NCBI GenBank assembly: GCA_030605085.1 | Contig: JAUWBH010000006.1 | Coordinates: 10,303 to 74,302, forward strand | Length of the DNA stretch: 64,000 bases | Direction of reading: 5' to 3' | Source of the DNA: Promethearchaeota archaeon | Lineage (GTDB): Archaea; Asgardarchaeota; Lokiarchaeia; Sigynarchaeales; SOKP01 | In this document: in pieces, positions 8,231 through 19,800 of the stretch | Numbering within the stretch: the first letter of the stretch is position 1 | Layout of the letters: every line of letters begins with the position of its first letter | Notes under the pieces: generated by a model | The model's input: only the letters and a program-made list of their open reading frames with translations | Told to the model about the DNA's origin: nothing | The model's database searches: none | Program-made: the position numbers and the translations under genes

Positions 8231-8277
8231 CTTAAATTTAAGAGATTTTTTTGATTTTTTTTATAAAGAATTTATTC

Positions 8278-8400
8278 TTTATAAAGCTAATTGTGAGAGA
8301 GAGATTTATTATTAAAATTAAGAAATCTCATCTCAAATTTTTACAATGAAAATAAAAAAAAGGTAAAAAAAATGTGATTTATCTTCTTAAAATACCTCTT
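8278..8400. repeat. Right arm of the 120-bp inverted repeat
   Basis: The reverse complement of this segment is nearly identical to 3646-3768. It includes the last codons of the propeller/Fn3-type gene (reading RGILRR then stop on the minus strand) and its AT-rich 3' flank. It is therefore the stump of a third copy of that gene, cut off at about 8400 where the TnpB tail begins. Confidence 0.8.
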
Positions 8401-8401
8401 A

Positions 8402-8743
8402 TCAACGGGGCATCTCGTTGACTATGAAGACCCGAGAGACACTTCTCGAAAGTGTTTAAAGTGCGGAAAATTAACGACCTGCGAAACGCAAATTTTTGTT
8501 TGTAAGCATTGTGGTTATACGATTGACCGTCAAGTTCAAGCTCCGATCAATATTGCGGAGAAATACATCGAGAAGAAGTTAAATGAATGGGAAGAAAATA
8601 AGGATGTAACGAGTTCCGTTCCCGCTGAAAGACAATTGATGAAAACGGTGTTGGGAGAACTCCGTGAGTTCAGAGATCTCATCGTTCGAGATGTAAGTCA
8701 AATTGACGAAAGATATAACTTTATATCAGTTACTTCAACTTGA
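8402..8743 (+). pseudogene. TnpB/IS605 OrfB C-terminal fragment
   Basis: The open frame reads the end of a TnpB-type protein. The zinc ribbon is split as TSRKCLKCG and FVCKHCGYTIDR, and is followed by a degenerate form of the usual D-R-D-x-N-A-A-x-N-I motif (DRQVQAPINIAEKY). The RuvC-like catalytic part, the N-terminus and any TnpA are missing. The frame begins exactly at the edge of the inverted-repeat arm, so the element was cut by the same rearrangement. No right-end hairpin was identified. Confidence 0.72.
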
Positions 8744-8844
8744 CAGAACGGTTAAGGCAACAATAGACAATTAGAATTCAAAAAAACCCAATTCTATTAA
8801 TTTTAAATCTCTTTTTAGAATTAAAAAAATATAAAACAATAGTA

Positions 8845-9159
8845 TTAGCTTTTAGTAATAACCTGCGATTTATCTTTAATAGGATTTTTACGCTCTTTAG
8901 GAATTTCATATCGAGTTCTAAAAATAGTTATCTCGGGTGGTGTCATAGTTAATAATTGTTGAGCAATCTTAGGATATTGTGCTATAAATATAAATTCTTC
9001 TTGAACTAAAGGCTTTTGTTTATGTACATTAGCATACCTGACGAGTTCAAGGATTTGCCGAGCTTCTTCCTCATCCTTGAATTTTAAATTGAAATTTTTA
9101 TAAATGTGTTTAAAAGAACTAATTTTAGAATATTCTCCCGTAGTGATTTTGCGGATGTA
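8845..9159 (-). pseudogene. C-terminal remnant of an unknown protein
   Basis: On the minus strand a frame stays open for about 104 codons between two stops and has protein-like composition (EEARQILELVRYANVHKQ, then EEFIFIAQYPKIAQQLL). No start codon with a ribosome site is visible. Its 5' part runs antisense into the start of the small membrane gene at 9106, as if two fragments were joined near 9150. The family is not recognised. Confidence 0.4.
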
Positions 9160-9393
9160 TTAGGAATAGTAGCTATAATAGTTGCAATAATAGGATTTAT
9201 CTTTGAATCTTTAATACTAGGCGTAGTTGCAATAGTTATAGCGTTAATAGGGATGTATCTAGGAAGAGATGCTGAGAGAAAAAACATTTTTTGTATAATA
9301 GGATTAATTCTAGGGATAATTTGTTTGATTTATGGTATAGTTGTGCTTATTGTGCATTTAACAAGAATACAACCAAGTCAAGCAAAAAAATAA
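9106..9393 (+). CDS. Small membrane protein (DUF4190-like)
   Basis: Residues about 19-56 form two closely spaced helices rich in Ile, Val, Ala and Gly, then a charged loop (LGRDAERKN) and a third helix at 64-86. This pattern resembles DUF4190-type small membrane proteins. The first GTG is at 9106, but the first 18 codons overlap an antisense gene remnant, so the native N-terminus may have been replaced. The group II intron complex begins about 10 bp after the stop. Confidence 0.5.
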   Translation: MFKRTNFRIFSRSDFADVLGIVAIIVAIIGFIFESLILGVVAIVIALIGMYLGRDAERKNIFCIIGLILGIICLIYGIVVLIVHLTRIQPSQAKK

Positions 9394-9399
9394 ATTCTT

Positions 9400-9432
9400 G
9401 GGAAAGGATCAGAAATGATTTCGACCTACTCG
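9400..9432 (+). ncRNA. Domain VI-like hairpin abutting the group II intron
   Basis: GGATCA-GAAA-TGATTTC followed by CGACCTACTC corresponds to the last domain and 3' end of the intron at 63321-63842 (GGGTCA-GTAA-TGACTCC then AACCTACTC). One base pair has changed G-C to A-T on both sides, so pairing is kept. It is either the tail of a mostly deleted upstream intron or a conserved homing target. Confidence 0.5.
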
Positions 9433-9931
9433 ACAATGAGCCCCACGAGGAAAGTTAGTGGTATCCCGGATGTGAGAATGGGGGAAGGTTCAGCGGGCAG
9501 AGGATGTAGGAAAAAGCGAATGCCACTTTGTAATGAAGTGGATAAGGCTGTAGTTATGGTATAGGACTACAGAGATACCCAACTTGAAAGAGTGCTGACT
9601 TCCGAAACAGGTCTTAACGAAAGAGAAGTATTGAAAAGTCTTAACCGGAGGAGAAGTTAAACGATGAGTGAACTCATTGAACAGAACAATGGGCGTGTTG
9701 GACTCAAGCGACACGTAAGACGGCTTCAAGAACGGATCTTTCGAGCAACCCGATATTTCCTATAGAAACATCCAAGGTGACTTGGATTGTTTCGGGGGGA
9801 TTATGAGAAATATGAACCAAAGGAACATGGTGACATGTACGGGTTCTTAAGGCGCGAGCCCCGTGCAGGGAAACTTGCACGCGGGGTTCCTAAAAGAGGA
9901 AGAGGATGGTAACATCCTCTCCTTATTTAAC
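9433..9931 (+). ncRNA. ORF-less group II intron
   Basis: Domain V is recognisable at 9856-9889. It is a 34-nt hairpin starting GAGCCCCGTG and ending GCGGGGTTC. Domain VI follows (GAGGATG-GTAA-CATCCTC, then CTTATTTAAC). The first 150 bases have the domain I signature AAAAAGCGAATGCC..GTAATG and are about 90% identical to the partial intron at the right window edge. The element is about 500 nt and has no reverse-transcriptase ORF, so splicing or mobility would need a maturase in trans. Exact ends are uncertain because no clear GTGYG 5' end is seen. It sits between a membrane gene and a truncated phospholipase-like fragment. Confidence 0.8.
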
Positions 9932-9971
9932 TGAATTTTTATTTCTTAAGTGTAGGTGAGCTTCCACATTC

Positions 9972-10350
9972 ACGATAATCTCCGTTCAACATTATAAGCC
10001 TTACGGCAGAATCTGCAATCCAATCGTGTGTACCATATGAGTTATGGTCTCCGTCCATAGTAAAACAATATCCCCCCTACTTTACGTTCATTCGTATTAC
10101 ATATCTTTTCGCCAATAAAGGGGCTGTTGTAAAAACCTTTTGCTTTACTAGAATGTTGAAATACTAAGGAAATTGGTAGTATTATAGTAACTAAGAGGAT
10201 CGCTAAAAGAATTGGACGTTTGTACTTTTTTTATCACTTGTTTTTATCACCTTATTCCTTTTTTATTCCTTTTTTAATTTTTTCTTAAATTGTGTTTTGA
10301 AACTTTTTAGTTAGATTTTTTTTTAGATTTCTTTTATAGGTATTCTCCCA
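9972..10350 (-). pseudogene. 5' fragment of a phospholipase C-like gene (duplicate of 13342-13712)
   Basis: About 375 bp is closely similar, in direct orientation, to the 5' end and upstream flank of the gene at 12123-13604. The coding part is cut off at 9972, next to the group II intron. It is also frameshifted close to its start, where a run of seven T replaces six in the full copy. The conserved part covers the signal-anchor region and the first His-Asp motif. It is non-functional. Confidence 0.8.
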
Positions 10351-10443
10351 ACGGTAAAAGAGCAATCAAACAAGTACCTAAATACTTTTTTTTGGTAGCA
10401 ACTATTTTCTTAATTTCTTCTGAAGCGAATGTATCAGCATTTA

Positions 10444-11916
10444 TTATAAAATAACAAATTTTAGATTTGTAACTGATTTTGGTATTTTTTTGATTGAATT
10501 ATTTCTTATATCGAGATGTTTAAGAGATGTAAGCTCGCCAATATCCTCTGGAATCTGCGTTATCCGATTTCTATATAAGTCCAAAACCTTTAACGATTTT
10601 AAATTGGTTATTGATTTTGGAATTTTTTTAATTGAATTATAACTTATATCGAGATGTCTAAGAGATTTAAGCTCGCCAATATCCTCTGGAATCTGCGTTA
10701 TCCCATTTCTATTTAATTTCAAAACCTCTAACGATTTTAAATTGGTTATTGACTTAGGAATTTTATTGATTAGATTCCAGCTTAAGTCGAGATGTTTAAG
10801 AGATGTAAGCTCGCCAATAGACTTAGGTATAACTTTTATATACTGAGATGATAATAAAAGTGTCTCAAGAAATTTTAAAGAATAAATTTGTTCGGGAAAG
10901 ATGCATATCGACACAATTTCTGGATCAAAAACATAGATTTCTACTATGTGTCCTGCGTCATCTATTTTATAAAATAACATTACATGTGGATCAAATACTT
11001 TATCGCTTGTTTTTGCTTTCTCTAATTTAAACCCTGTGAGAATTTCTAATAGTCCTAAGACAGGCGCTTCGTGTTTTTCTACGCCCTCCTTAACGTATTT
11101 TCGTGCGTAATGTCGTTTAGCAATTGAAAATACCCAATTAGGCATAAATTTTAATTTATTACCATTTAAATTAAGATATTCTAGCCGACGAAGCGAACCT
11201 AACGATTTTGGTAATTTTTTTAAACCTGTACCTTCCAATCTTAGATACCTCAATTTAGAGAGTAAACCTATTGACTCTGGAAGGATCTTTAATTGAAAGC
11301 TAAGATCTAACCCGGTTATATGCCCGTCTCTTACCGAATAATAAAGCGATCCATCACTATCTTTATGATAAATAAGTTCGTAGATTGAATTACAAGAGTC
11401 GAAATATGAAGTATCAAAACCGACGTTTTGATCATAGAGTTCGTAGATCACGAAGAGAACTTGTAGATCAAGAAGAAATCTCACTTCGTCCCTAACAATA
11501 CCGTAAATCGTCGATAGCCTATCTAATAGATCGTTCTTCAGCGTCCTAATTTGATTATCGCCAGAATTCGCAATTAACTCAAGTAAAGTCTTCAATACGA
11601 CCACAGATTTCTCTTGGAAAATCGCTGATTTTAATGGAGCATAACCTTTTTTTGGAAAATGTTGCGCAAGTTCATTAGCAGCCGCGGCCCTAATCAACGG
11701 CTCTTCGTCGGAAATTAGGCAATTCTCAAGAATTCTAAACGTTCTTCTTCTATTTTGAACCGCTAATTTCCCAAGCATTTTTACGCTTTCAATTCTGAAA
11801 TTAACATTACCGCTTTCCTCAATTATAGTAATTAAGCGATACGTTGCTTCTGCTCTATTTATATTACTTCTCGTAAAATCGAGGTAGATTCTTTCAGGTG
11901 TTAGCTCTTCGTTCAA
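10444..11916 (-). CDS. HEAT-like/leucine-rich-repeat protein
   Basis: Residues about 25-165 are helical HEAT/armadillo-like repeats (SVKMLGKLAVQNRRRTFRIL, PLIRAAAANELAQHF). Leucine-rich repeats follow at about 215-265 and again from about 350 to the end (LTSLKHLDLSWNLINKIPKS, LKSLEVLKLNRNGITQIPED). A non-LRR insert lies between them. The protein is cytoplasmic, with no signal peptide or membrane span, and is a typical scaffold for protein-protein contacts. The last repeats are nearly identical at the DNA level, so the array grows or shrinks by recombination. It ends abruptly in mid-repeat (NLKFVIL), about 95 bp from a duplicated phospholipase fragment, so the C-terminus is probably truncated. 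Confidence 0.82.
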   Translation of the reverse strand: MNEELTPERIYLDFTRSNINRAEATYRLITIIEESGNVNFRIESVKMLGKLAVQNRRRTFRILENCLISDEEPLIRAAAANELAQHFPKKGYAPLKSAIFQEKSVVVLKTLLELIANSGDNQIRTLKNDLLDRLSTIYGIVRDEVRFLLDLQVLFVIYELYDQNVGFDTSYFDSCNSIYELIYHKDSDGSLYYSVRDGHITGLDLSFQLKILPESIGLLSKLRYLRLEGTGLKKLPKSLGSLRRLEYLNLNGNKLKFMPNWVFSIAKRHYARKYVKEGVEKHEAPVLGLLEILTGFKLEKAKTSDKVFDPHVMLFYKIDDAGHIVEIYVFDPEIVSICIFPEQIYSLKFLETLLLSSQYIKVIPKSIGELTSLKHLDLSWNLINKIPKSITNLKSLEVLKLNRNGITQIPEDIGELKSLRHLDISYNSIKKIPKSITNLKSLKVLDLYRNRITQIPEDIGELTSLKHLDIRNNSIKKIPKSVTNLKFVIL

Positions 11917-12122
11917 TTTTATATCCTCTTGTTAAATCGTAATTTTACCAAGTGGTTATTTCTCTTCAAATATTAATTAAAAATTCAAGTATTTAAATGT
12001 ACTAAGATCAATGGTTTCATAATTCTCTATCGTTTAATTTAATACATAAAAATTAAGTATATAAATAAATTAAAAAAAAAAAATTCAATCTAAATTATTT
12101 CTCTTTAGTAATCCAATGCTTT

Positions 12123-13604
12123 TTACTCCTCCACCTTCTTATAAGTCCAGACGAATAACACGGGTACCACCGACAACGATATAACGGGGGCTAATACTCC
12201 TATAGCCAACATCATAGACATACTTTCTCCTTCCACGTAATGTTCGGCTAATGCTTCTTCTTTCTGCCATAACGGTTTTTTTTGGATCTTCTCGATAGGC
12301 ACAGCTTTTTTATGAGGAGCAGTTAACCTATCTTTATGAGGATGTCTTCCTGCCCAAGTACGGTCGCTAATCGTGTCTTCACGCTCATCCATTTTGGCGC
12401 GTTTTGAAACCCACAGAATAGCACATGCTGTGTAGAAAGCAGCCCACATCGCGAGCTCTTTAGCTCTCGCTCCCGATATAGCTTCGTCTTTAGCAGGGTC
12501 TTGTTTAAGGTTTATAGCGGCGTTTGGATGACCAGAAGATAAATCACCATTCGTAGCGTCTCCGTCTTTATCATACGCGAGATACGTCATTTCAGCCATA
12601 GACCAAGTCGCCAACCAAGGATTTAATGGGTAAATACTAGATGCTAACCCTTGAGGATCGATAATTGACTAATCAGGACCTCCATTTGTAAATCTAGTTA
12701 TACTAAAGTGGGTATCTTTATCGACGTAAAAATCCCAAGGGATATGGCTGGTAAACGGATTACCGGGTATTGTAACGTGTGAGGGATGTGCAACATCGGC
12801 GATGTAGTGAGCCATCCCACCTAGACAAAGAGCGGCAGACTCGAATTTGCCTTTTATAGTAACTGCTTGTTCTCCTTCTCCTACAGTCTTCTCGAATTTT
12901 AAGTAATATATAGCGTCACCTGCCGCTTGAAGCGCGTAATCTGCGGCTTCTGTATCACTTGGGATAAAATATCCCACATCTTCTCCTTGGTACGAACCAG
13001 TCTTTTCGTACTTAAAGTAGAAAGAATGTTGACCAGGACCCTTGTTACCTATCCATGCTGCAGTGTGATCCGAAACATATTCTGCTTTAATATGTCCATT
13101 GTTAGAAAAAACTTTTTTGCCATCCCAATCTGGATATCTTGTACCATGAAGAAAGTACACGTACCTTCTAGCTTTTAAATACGTCTCATCTGTCATCCTA
13201 GGAAAATTATTTTGATCATTGGTGAAGTATGCATAGTGATCACCAACTGACTTTTTTCCATCTACCCAATCTTTAAAAGGCGCGGCGTTTTCAGCGTAAT
13301 CGGCACTAGAGTAACTTTGAAACAGCCATTGTGAAACATATTTACGATAATCTCCGTTCAACATTATAAGCCTTACGGCAGAATCTGCAATCCAATCGTG
13401 CGTACCATACGAGTTATAGTTTCCGTCCGTAGTAAAACAATATCCTGCTACTATACGTTCATTCGTCAACGTCCTTGATCCTCTATAGGGGGAGTTTCGA
13501 AAACCTTTTGCATTACTAGAATGTCGAAATACTAAGGAAATTGGTAGTATTATAGTAATTAAGAGGATCGCTAAAAGAATTGGACGTTTGTACTTTTTTA
13601 TCAC
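12123..13604 (-). pseudogene. Zinc-dependent phospholipase C/P1-nuclease-like membrane protein, interrupted by an in-frame TAG
   Basis: One frame of 493 codons with a TAG at 12669-12671. GTG at 13604 follows AGGTGA. The N-terminal anchor/signal (ILLAILLITIILPISLVF) precedes a mature domain with the His/Asp pattern of zinc-dependent phospholipase C/S1-P1 proteins: GTHDWIADSAVRLI (about residue 67), then CLGGMAHYIADVAHPSHV (about 262), then IPWDFYVDKDTH. After the stop the same frame resumes as SIIDPQGLASS and runs through an extracellular stretch to a C-terminal membrane anchor ending YKKVEE. The lack of any other defect suggests recent inactivation, or readthrough. If translated, the first part would lack its anchor. 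A 5' duplicate lies at 9972-10350. Confidence 0.75.
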
Positions 13605-13864
13605 TTGTTTTTATCACCTTTATCATTTTTTATTCTTTTTTTAATTTTTTCTCAATAATTTTTTCTTAAATTGTGTTTTGAAACTTTTTAGTTAGATTTT
13701 TTTTATAGGATATTCTCCCGAGCTCTAACGAAAGAGCGTTTATTTTTCGGGAGTTAATTTGTTTTATTAATAATTTTCTCGTCTTTTTTTTAACCGTTCT
13801 TTTTAATCTGTTATTAAGTTTTGAAATCTTAAAATTATAAAAAAAAAAATAAATATTTAGAGTA

Positions 13865-16800
13865 TTAATTTTCGTCACCTTCTTCTACGTAATACACATC
13901 CATCGGTGGATCTTGGAATGGGTCCGTAATAATTCCGGTACCTTTCGCAAGAAACGACGAAAGGAGCCCTGGCGCTATGTGGTAATAACCAGTGTTGCGC
14001 AAAAACGTCTCCAAACAGAGCATCGACATCATGATCGTAAAACCCGTGTAAAAACCCAGTATTTTGGTTACGGGTCTTTGACCTGTAGTGCTTAATCCCG
14101 CTAAAAAACCGCCAGAATTGCCCATTGCGCCTATTCCAGTGAACTTAGATTCTTGCTTAGAGCCTCCTATGAAGTTCAGTATGAACCCTAGCCCAAGATT
14201 CGTAACAAAGAACATCGCTAAGTCCATCGGCGTTTTAGCCAAATCCTCGTATGGCATGTCTAAGTCGGGTAACCCGTCTGGTCTTTCGCCAAAGAATAGA
14301 AATCCGGGATTACCGGGAATGAGTTCTAAAGTGAGAATTTTTAGGGGATCCATGTATAGCATCAACGCTAAACTTATGAGAGCTGAGATTTTAGCGAACT
14401 TCTTTAGGAAGTTAAGACCCATGCTCGCTTTAAACATGTTTTTGAGCGACGATATTTGCTTCACTATGAGAAACATTACTGACGATAACAACATATTGAG
14501 GAATAATCCTAACATAGCTCCAGGATCGCCTTCGTTTAGAAAAGAAAGAAATCCTAGCACAGTGTACACCAAGTCCGTTATAGCAACCCCTGCGGCGATA
14601 ACTCTTGCTATTGTGTATCTTTTTGCTATAGCCGCCGTAGCCGCCGCCATCATTAAAACCATTACAATAATAGATTTGTAAGTGCCAAATGACGATAACC
14701 ATGGATTATCGCTTTGAACCAAAGACGCTCCTCCGAAGGCAGTGCTTCGCATGCGTTCGAAACTACCGGTAAACCAAATTTTATGCAAAGCGTCAAGCGT
14801 ATCTGTATTACTGCAATTGTCGGTTATTTCAAAACTTATTTCCCAAGCTCCAGGAGCCCAGTCGCAGTTCCAATATTCGTCCCATTCGTAAGAATATACT
14901 CCAACGCCTCCTAAAGTTGATAAATCCACATAGTACATATCTGCTTGTAAGTCTTCGTCGTACCCATACCAAGCCATGTCTAACTCAACCTCTAAATCGT
15001 CTGATATTCTGGTCAACGTTAACTTAGGAATAAATTCGAACTCTTCATCGTTCCATTCGTACGTATCCTCGTGAGAACCGTCGGGATCCCTTACCCAAAC
15101 CCAGTAGCGCATAACATGCTCGGAACAAATGGGCTGAATTACCTCGTAATTAGGCAAAAATGGAAGGAAAACCGAAAGTGGTGATAATACATCATCGTAA
15201 TTCCACGACCGAGGCCAAACAAGTTCTTCTACCCTATAATTTACTATTTTTGGAGTGTGTCCGTCGTCTGCTACGCTTCTAACGAATATATCGTAAAAAG
15301 TATTGGTAAAATCGTCTCTATTAAACAAAATAGAACGATTTCCATCGCTTAAAAGCGCATCGAAATAATAGAAAACGTAAGTATCGTTTTCAAAATCAAA
15401 GTAATCTGAAAAGTCAAGCGAAACCGAATAAGTAGTGAAAGTCTTATTGAATAAGGCCGAGTCCTCGTCAATGGTATCGTATGCAAAGGAATTCACTTCT
15501 GTCATCTCAAAAGTATCAAAGCTACCATCTGGAAGTAAGACTGTTAAATTAACGCTCTCTGGGACTAATCCATCTATAAGCTCGCATCCCGTAACGTTAA
15601 TAGTGAATTCGTCAAACTCCCATCCGGATAAATCTCTGGGCATCGTATAAAATAAATAAGGCTTGAGATCGCCTAAGTAAGGTCCTGGTTGATAATGAGC
15701 TCCCGTATTATATAAAGGCCACTTAAAAACTTTACCATCTCCCTCATCGGGGTCGTTCTTCGCTTCAAACGAATAAAACCACTGACCTTTACGCTCGTTT
15801 TCGGTAAATTCGGTCTCAAAATCAATCGTCTTATTGTATTCCACGCCGTCTTCGTAATCGTCATATCCTTCTGAACGCTTTTGCATAGAGTACGTGTAAA
15901 AGTTGTTTTTAGGGCTAAATAAACGAAGTTTTACGTATTCGGGTTCGTATTCGTTTGAGTATGTAGTAGAAAAATCGTAACTTGAAGTATTACCTATCTG
16001 ATCAAAATTACAATGTAAATTAGGTGGAATGATCTCATCTTCAAGATCAGGATCACTGTAGCTAATATCGTCCATTTTAAAATCTGTATCAAGTACAGGG
16101 AAATATAAGTCGAAATATCTCCAATATTTCCAATTTATCCACGATTCAATTTGAACAGAGAATTCATCGACTCCTAAACTAACCAACGCAATACAAGTAT
16201 CTTTGCTATACTCACACCACCATTGTACGTTATAATGAGAATTCATGTCTGAAAAATCACCTAATACGCTTAATGCAACACCTATCGCAAAATATATTGG
16301 TACGGTAGTGATAATTTCGATGGCGAGCATTATGTAAATCAGCCCCAAAAGGATGGCGCGGATTATCAGCCACAGAAAGTCTCCGAGATATGTAAGAATC
16401 AACATGACGAGGTACATTATGGCAACAATGATGTAAGCTATTACAATATCGATCCATTCCCCGACTACTCTTATATAGGGCGCAACCATCCCGTACAAGT
16501 CGTAAAGCACATCAATACCACCATCTTGACCTATTTGTCTTCCCAAATCGTATCCAGGATCTCCAGTATAGTCCGATCTCTTCCATTGGTCCAATACAGC
16601 TTTGCCAAATCTTATTATAACGTTATCTTCTTGGTCTTCTTCACCCTCTTCGTCTAACCAATCGTAAGGGTTGTAATCGGTGTAGAAGGGTATCTCCCCT
16701 GCGTCGCTGTTTTCGAACACGTTCTCCCACGGAATTGTTTTGATAGCGTCCGAAGGTAAGTTCATGTCCACTGCCCTAACATCGTCTAATTTTGTGCATA

Positions 16801-19800
16801 TGTAGGCGTAAAGCACCTCGGTCTCGACGGACAGTTCCTTAGTGGAGTTATCGTACGTCTCGTTCACGACGCAGGTTAACAAAAGGTCGTTCAACACTTC
16901 TTCCGCGTCGATTGGGCTAATTTCTTTGCGAATTAACACCGCATCCACGTAATTCGTTGCGCCGTCCGAGTTACTATCGTGGTTCCGAGCAGCCGACCCA
17001 AATTCGAAGCAATCTTCCTTGTACAATTTAGTGCTCTCTATCTCGCCTCTCTGAACGTACCCGTTTAACTTAGTGTTCGCAAACAGAGCGGTTGAGAGAA
17101 CGATAGCGTTCGAACCTTCCACAAAGGGCGAGCCGCTCGAAGGGTTATCGTTCACGAACAGCTCAACAACGGTGAGCTTCTGCTTTTCTCGATAATGCCC
17201 GTTGAAACTCGTGTCGTTCTTCTCGTATATCGCAATGGTGTTCGCCTTTTCTACGGCTTTCGTGGTCAATTTTACCTCGATCATCGCGTCGTCGTCTTCG
17301 TATTCTGTCTCGATTTCCGAGTTGTAGTCGTAATCTTCTAACAGGTCGAATTCTACGTTTCTTTCGTTTAAAATTCGGTAATTTAATTGTTCGTCTTTAG
17401 GTCTGTGCCAAACTTGATAAGAAAAATCCACCGACTCCTGCTCGTCGTCCACGTCAAAGTAGAACACGCATCCGTCGTCTTCGTATTCTTCGTTGTCTTC
17501 GAAAACCGCTTCCTCGTCGAACCTGTATTCTTCTTCGTCATCTGTGGTAAAAGTCTTTTCTTTATGGTAAGCCTTGGTGGGTAGCGTACAATAGCTCATT
17601 AGCATTCCGTTATACTCAAACGATATTATTCCTTGTAGCCGTAGTCGGTCGTCTTCCGTGTCTTTTAAAAATCCTACGATTCTTTCGTCGTCGTAATCCC
17701 TCGCTCTTAAAAATTCGATTTCTACAATTAAGTTATGAGTAGGATCTGTATCCTTACTATCCCAAGTGCCATCGCCATCGGTATCTGGCGATACGGGATT
17801 GGTCTTTACGTTGTCAGGACCCCACCACCCGTAGATCTCGTCGTAATCGCTAATATCGTCGTTGTCTGTGTCATCAGTTAAAGGATCTGTGATCCACGCG
17901 TCCCATTCGCTTAAGTCTTGTGGTTCTCTCCAACTATCAACTATAATGTAATATTCAGCCAAAGTGAAATTGCATATATTGTTGGCGTAATAATATTCAG
18001 TGGTAGTGATCTCGATCAATAATTGATAATTGCCATAGTATTCTGAGATGGAACCATTGTTTAAATAGTCGGTTAGATCGAGTTCAATAGGGTCGTACCA
18101 ACTTTGGTAAGTCCAGTTGTTATAAATTTCGTAGGAATTATCTACCAGAATCGCATCGTCAATTCTGCCGTCGATCTCTTCTTTTATAAGTTTTACTTTG
18201 ATATCTCCCAAGTCAGATTCTTCGTATGGTCCTTGAGGAGCTGCGTCGTTTTCAAGAGATATTTTCAAATCAGCGTCGTCAACCCTTCCGATTTGCGGAA
18301 TTTCTAACCAAAACTCTTCAGTAATGGTATTATTAACGTTATATTCGTTCACCGTCAAATTATCGTACCAGTAACTGTCAGCGAAATCAATGGTGTATTC
18401 ACCTTCTACGAAGTAAGCGCATTCCACGCCGTCCATAATGTCGTCGTTGTCAAAGTCGTCGTCGCACGGATCGAGATATCTGGAAGCCTCGATTTCGAAT
18501 TGTTCAAGTAAGGCACTCGTAGAAGTATCGTTGATCTTTATTACGTAAGTACCTTTGTAATTGAAGCTTTCAGTTAGATTCATCTTGTCGATAACATCTC
18601 TAATATCTACTACCTGACTAACGTACCTTTGAGCCGTGCCGTTGGAAGTAAAATTGAACAGTCTAAGATTTTCTTCTTTCTTGTATATTTCAATTTCAAG
18701 ATCTGGTACGTTTTCAGTTCCGTATCCCGCGCCATTGTCAGCCGATTCGTTAAACTCTCCAAAGGTTATAATAAAAGCAATTTGGGCTGCGTCTACATTC
18801 TTACAATTTTCTTCGAATGTAAGAGAAACAGGTCTTTTCAATTGCTTTTTGTCTTCAATTTCGTACTTGTAAGTAGTGAGTTCTGCGCCATCTCCTATAA
18901 AGTCGTGGTCAGTATCTTGGGAAAGCGGATTTGTAATAAAGCCCATTCCCCACCCTCTAACTTCTGATCCATCTCCAATTCCATCACCATCGGTGTCCGT
19001 TTCGTTAGTATTCGTTCCAAGCTGAACTTCCTCGTAATCTGTCAGTCCATCCTCGTCGCCGTCAATCTTTATGGGATACGGGTCTTCTCCGTCAAGCAAT
19101 TTGTCGTTGTCGGTATCTGGATTTCTGGGGTCTGAGCCCGCCAAATATTCGTCGTAATCGTCCAGTCCATCGTTATCCGTATCGCTTACAAGGGGGTTGC
19201 TGTCCACATGTATGGTACCCGTCATTTCTGTGGTAATATTCCAGCCAAAGAACTCAAATCCGTCCGATAACCAATCATTGTCGGAAGTCCACATACGAGG
19301 ATCCGTGCCTAACTTAGTTTCTCCAATTCCCGTTTCGTTGTTGTATCCATCCCAGAGACCATCTCCGTCCGTATCTACATCCAGATAACTGGTGTTGGAT
19401 ACTCCCATCTCGTAAAAATCAAGCAATTGGTCTCCGTCCGCGTCGCTGTATTGCGTAATGTTCTGGTTGTGTAGTTCTAAGTGAGCCTCGAATTCGTTCG
19501 ATACTCCATTAGAGTTCGAATCGATAAAACTGCTGATAGTGGTCGTGCCGAACCCTGCCATTCCAGAGGAATCCACCACTTTGACGTGAACCTTGTACAC
19601 CATCGTGCTCTCCACCTTGTAATTAATGGTATGTGAGGTATCCTGATTATAGGCGTGAGCGGTATAAATCTCGTTATCGGTTTCGAAAATAGTCCAATAG
19701 AAGTCTAACTCGTTCGTATCTTCGAAAGAATCGAACCCATAAGCCGTTAATGTTAGCTTCCCCGCCTCGTCATCTCCGTTGTGTTGTCCGTCTCCTGGAG

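Larger units (their letters stand above)
7200..8265. repeat. Tandem duplication of about 540 bp
   Basis: The stretch 7200-7735 and the stretch 7745-8265 align along their length. Both carry the paralogous membrane gene, its upstream flank, and part of the charged N-terminus of the 78-residue gene. In the second unit the 78-residue gene is reduced to a fragment at 7745-7800. Boundaries were judged by eye. Confidence 0.6.

Noticed and set aside
9490..9729. Minus-strand ORF of 79 codons inside the intron
   Set aside because: It is antisense to structured RNA; the reading is accidental.
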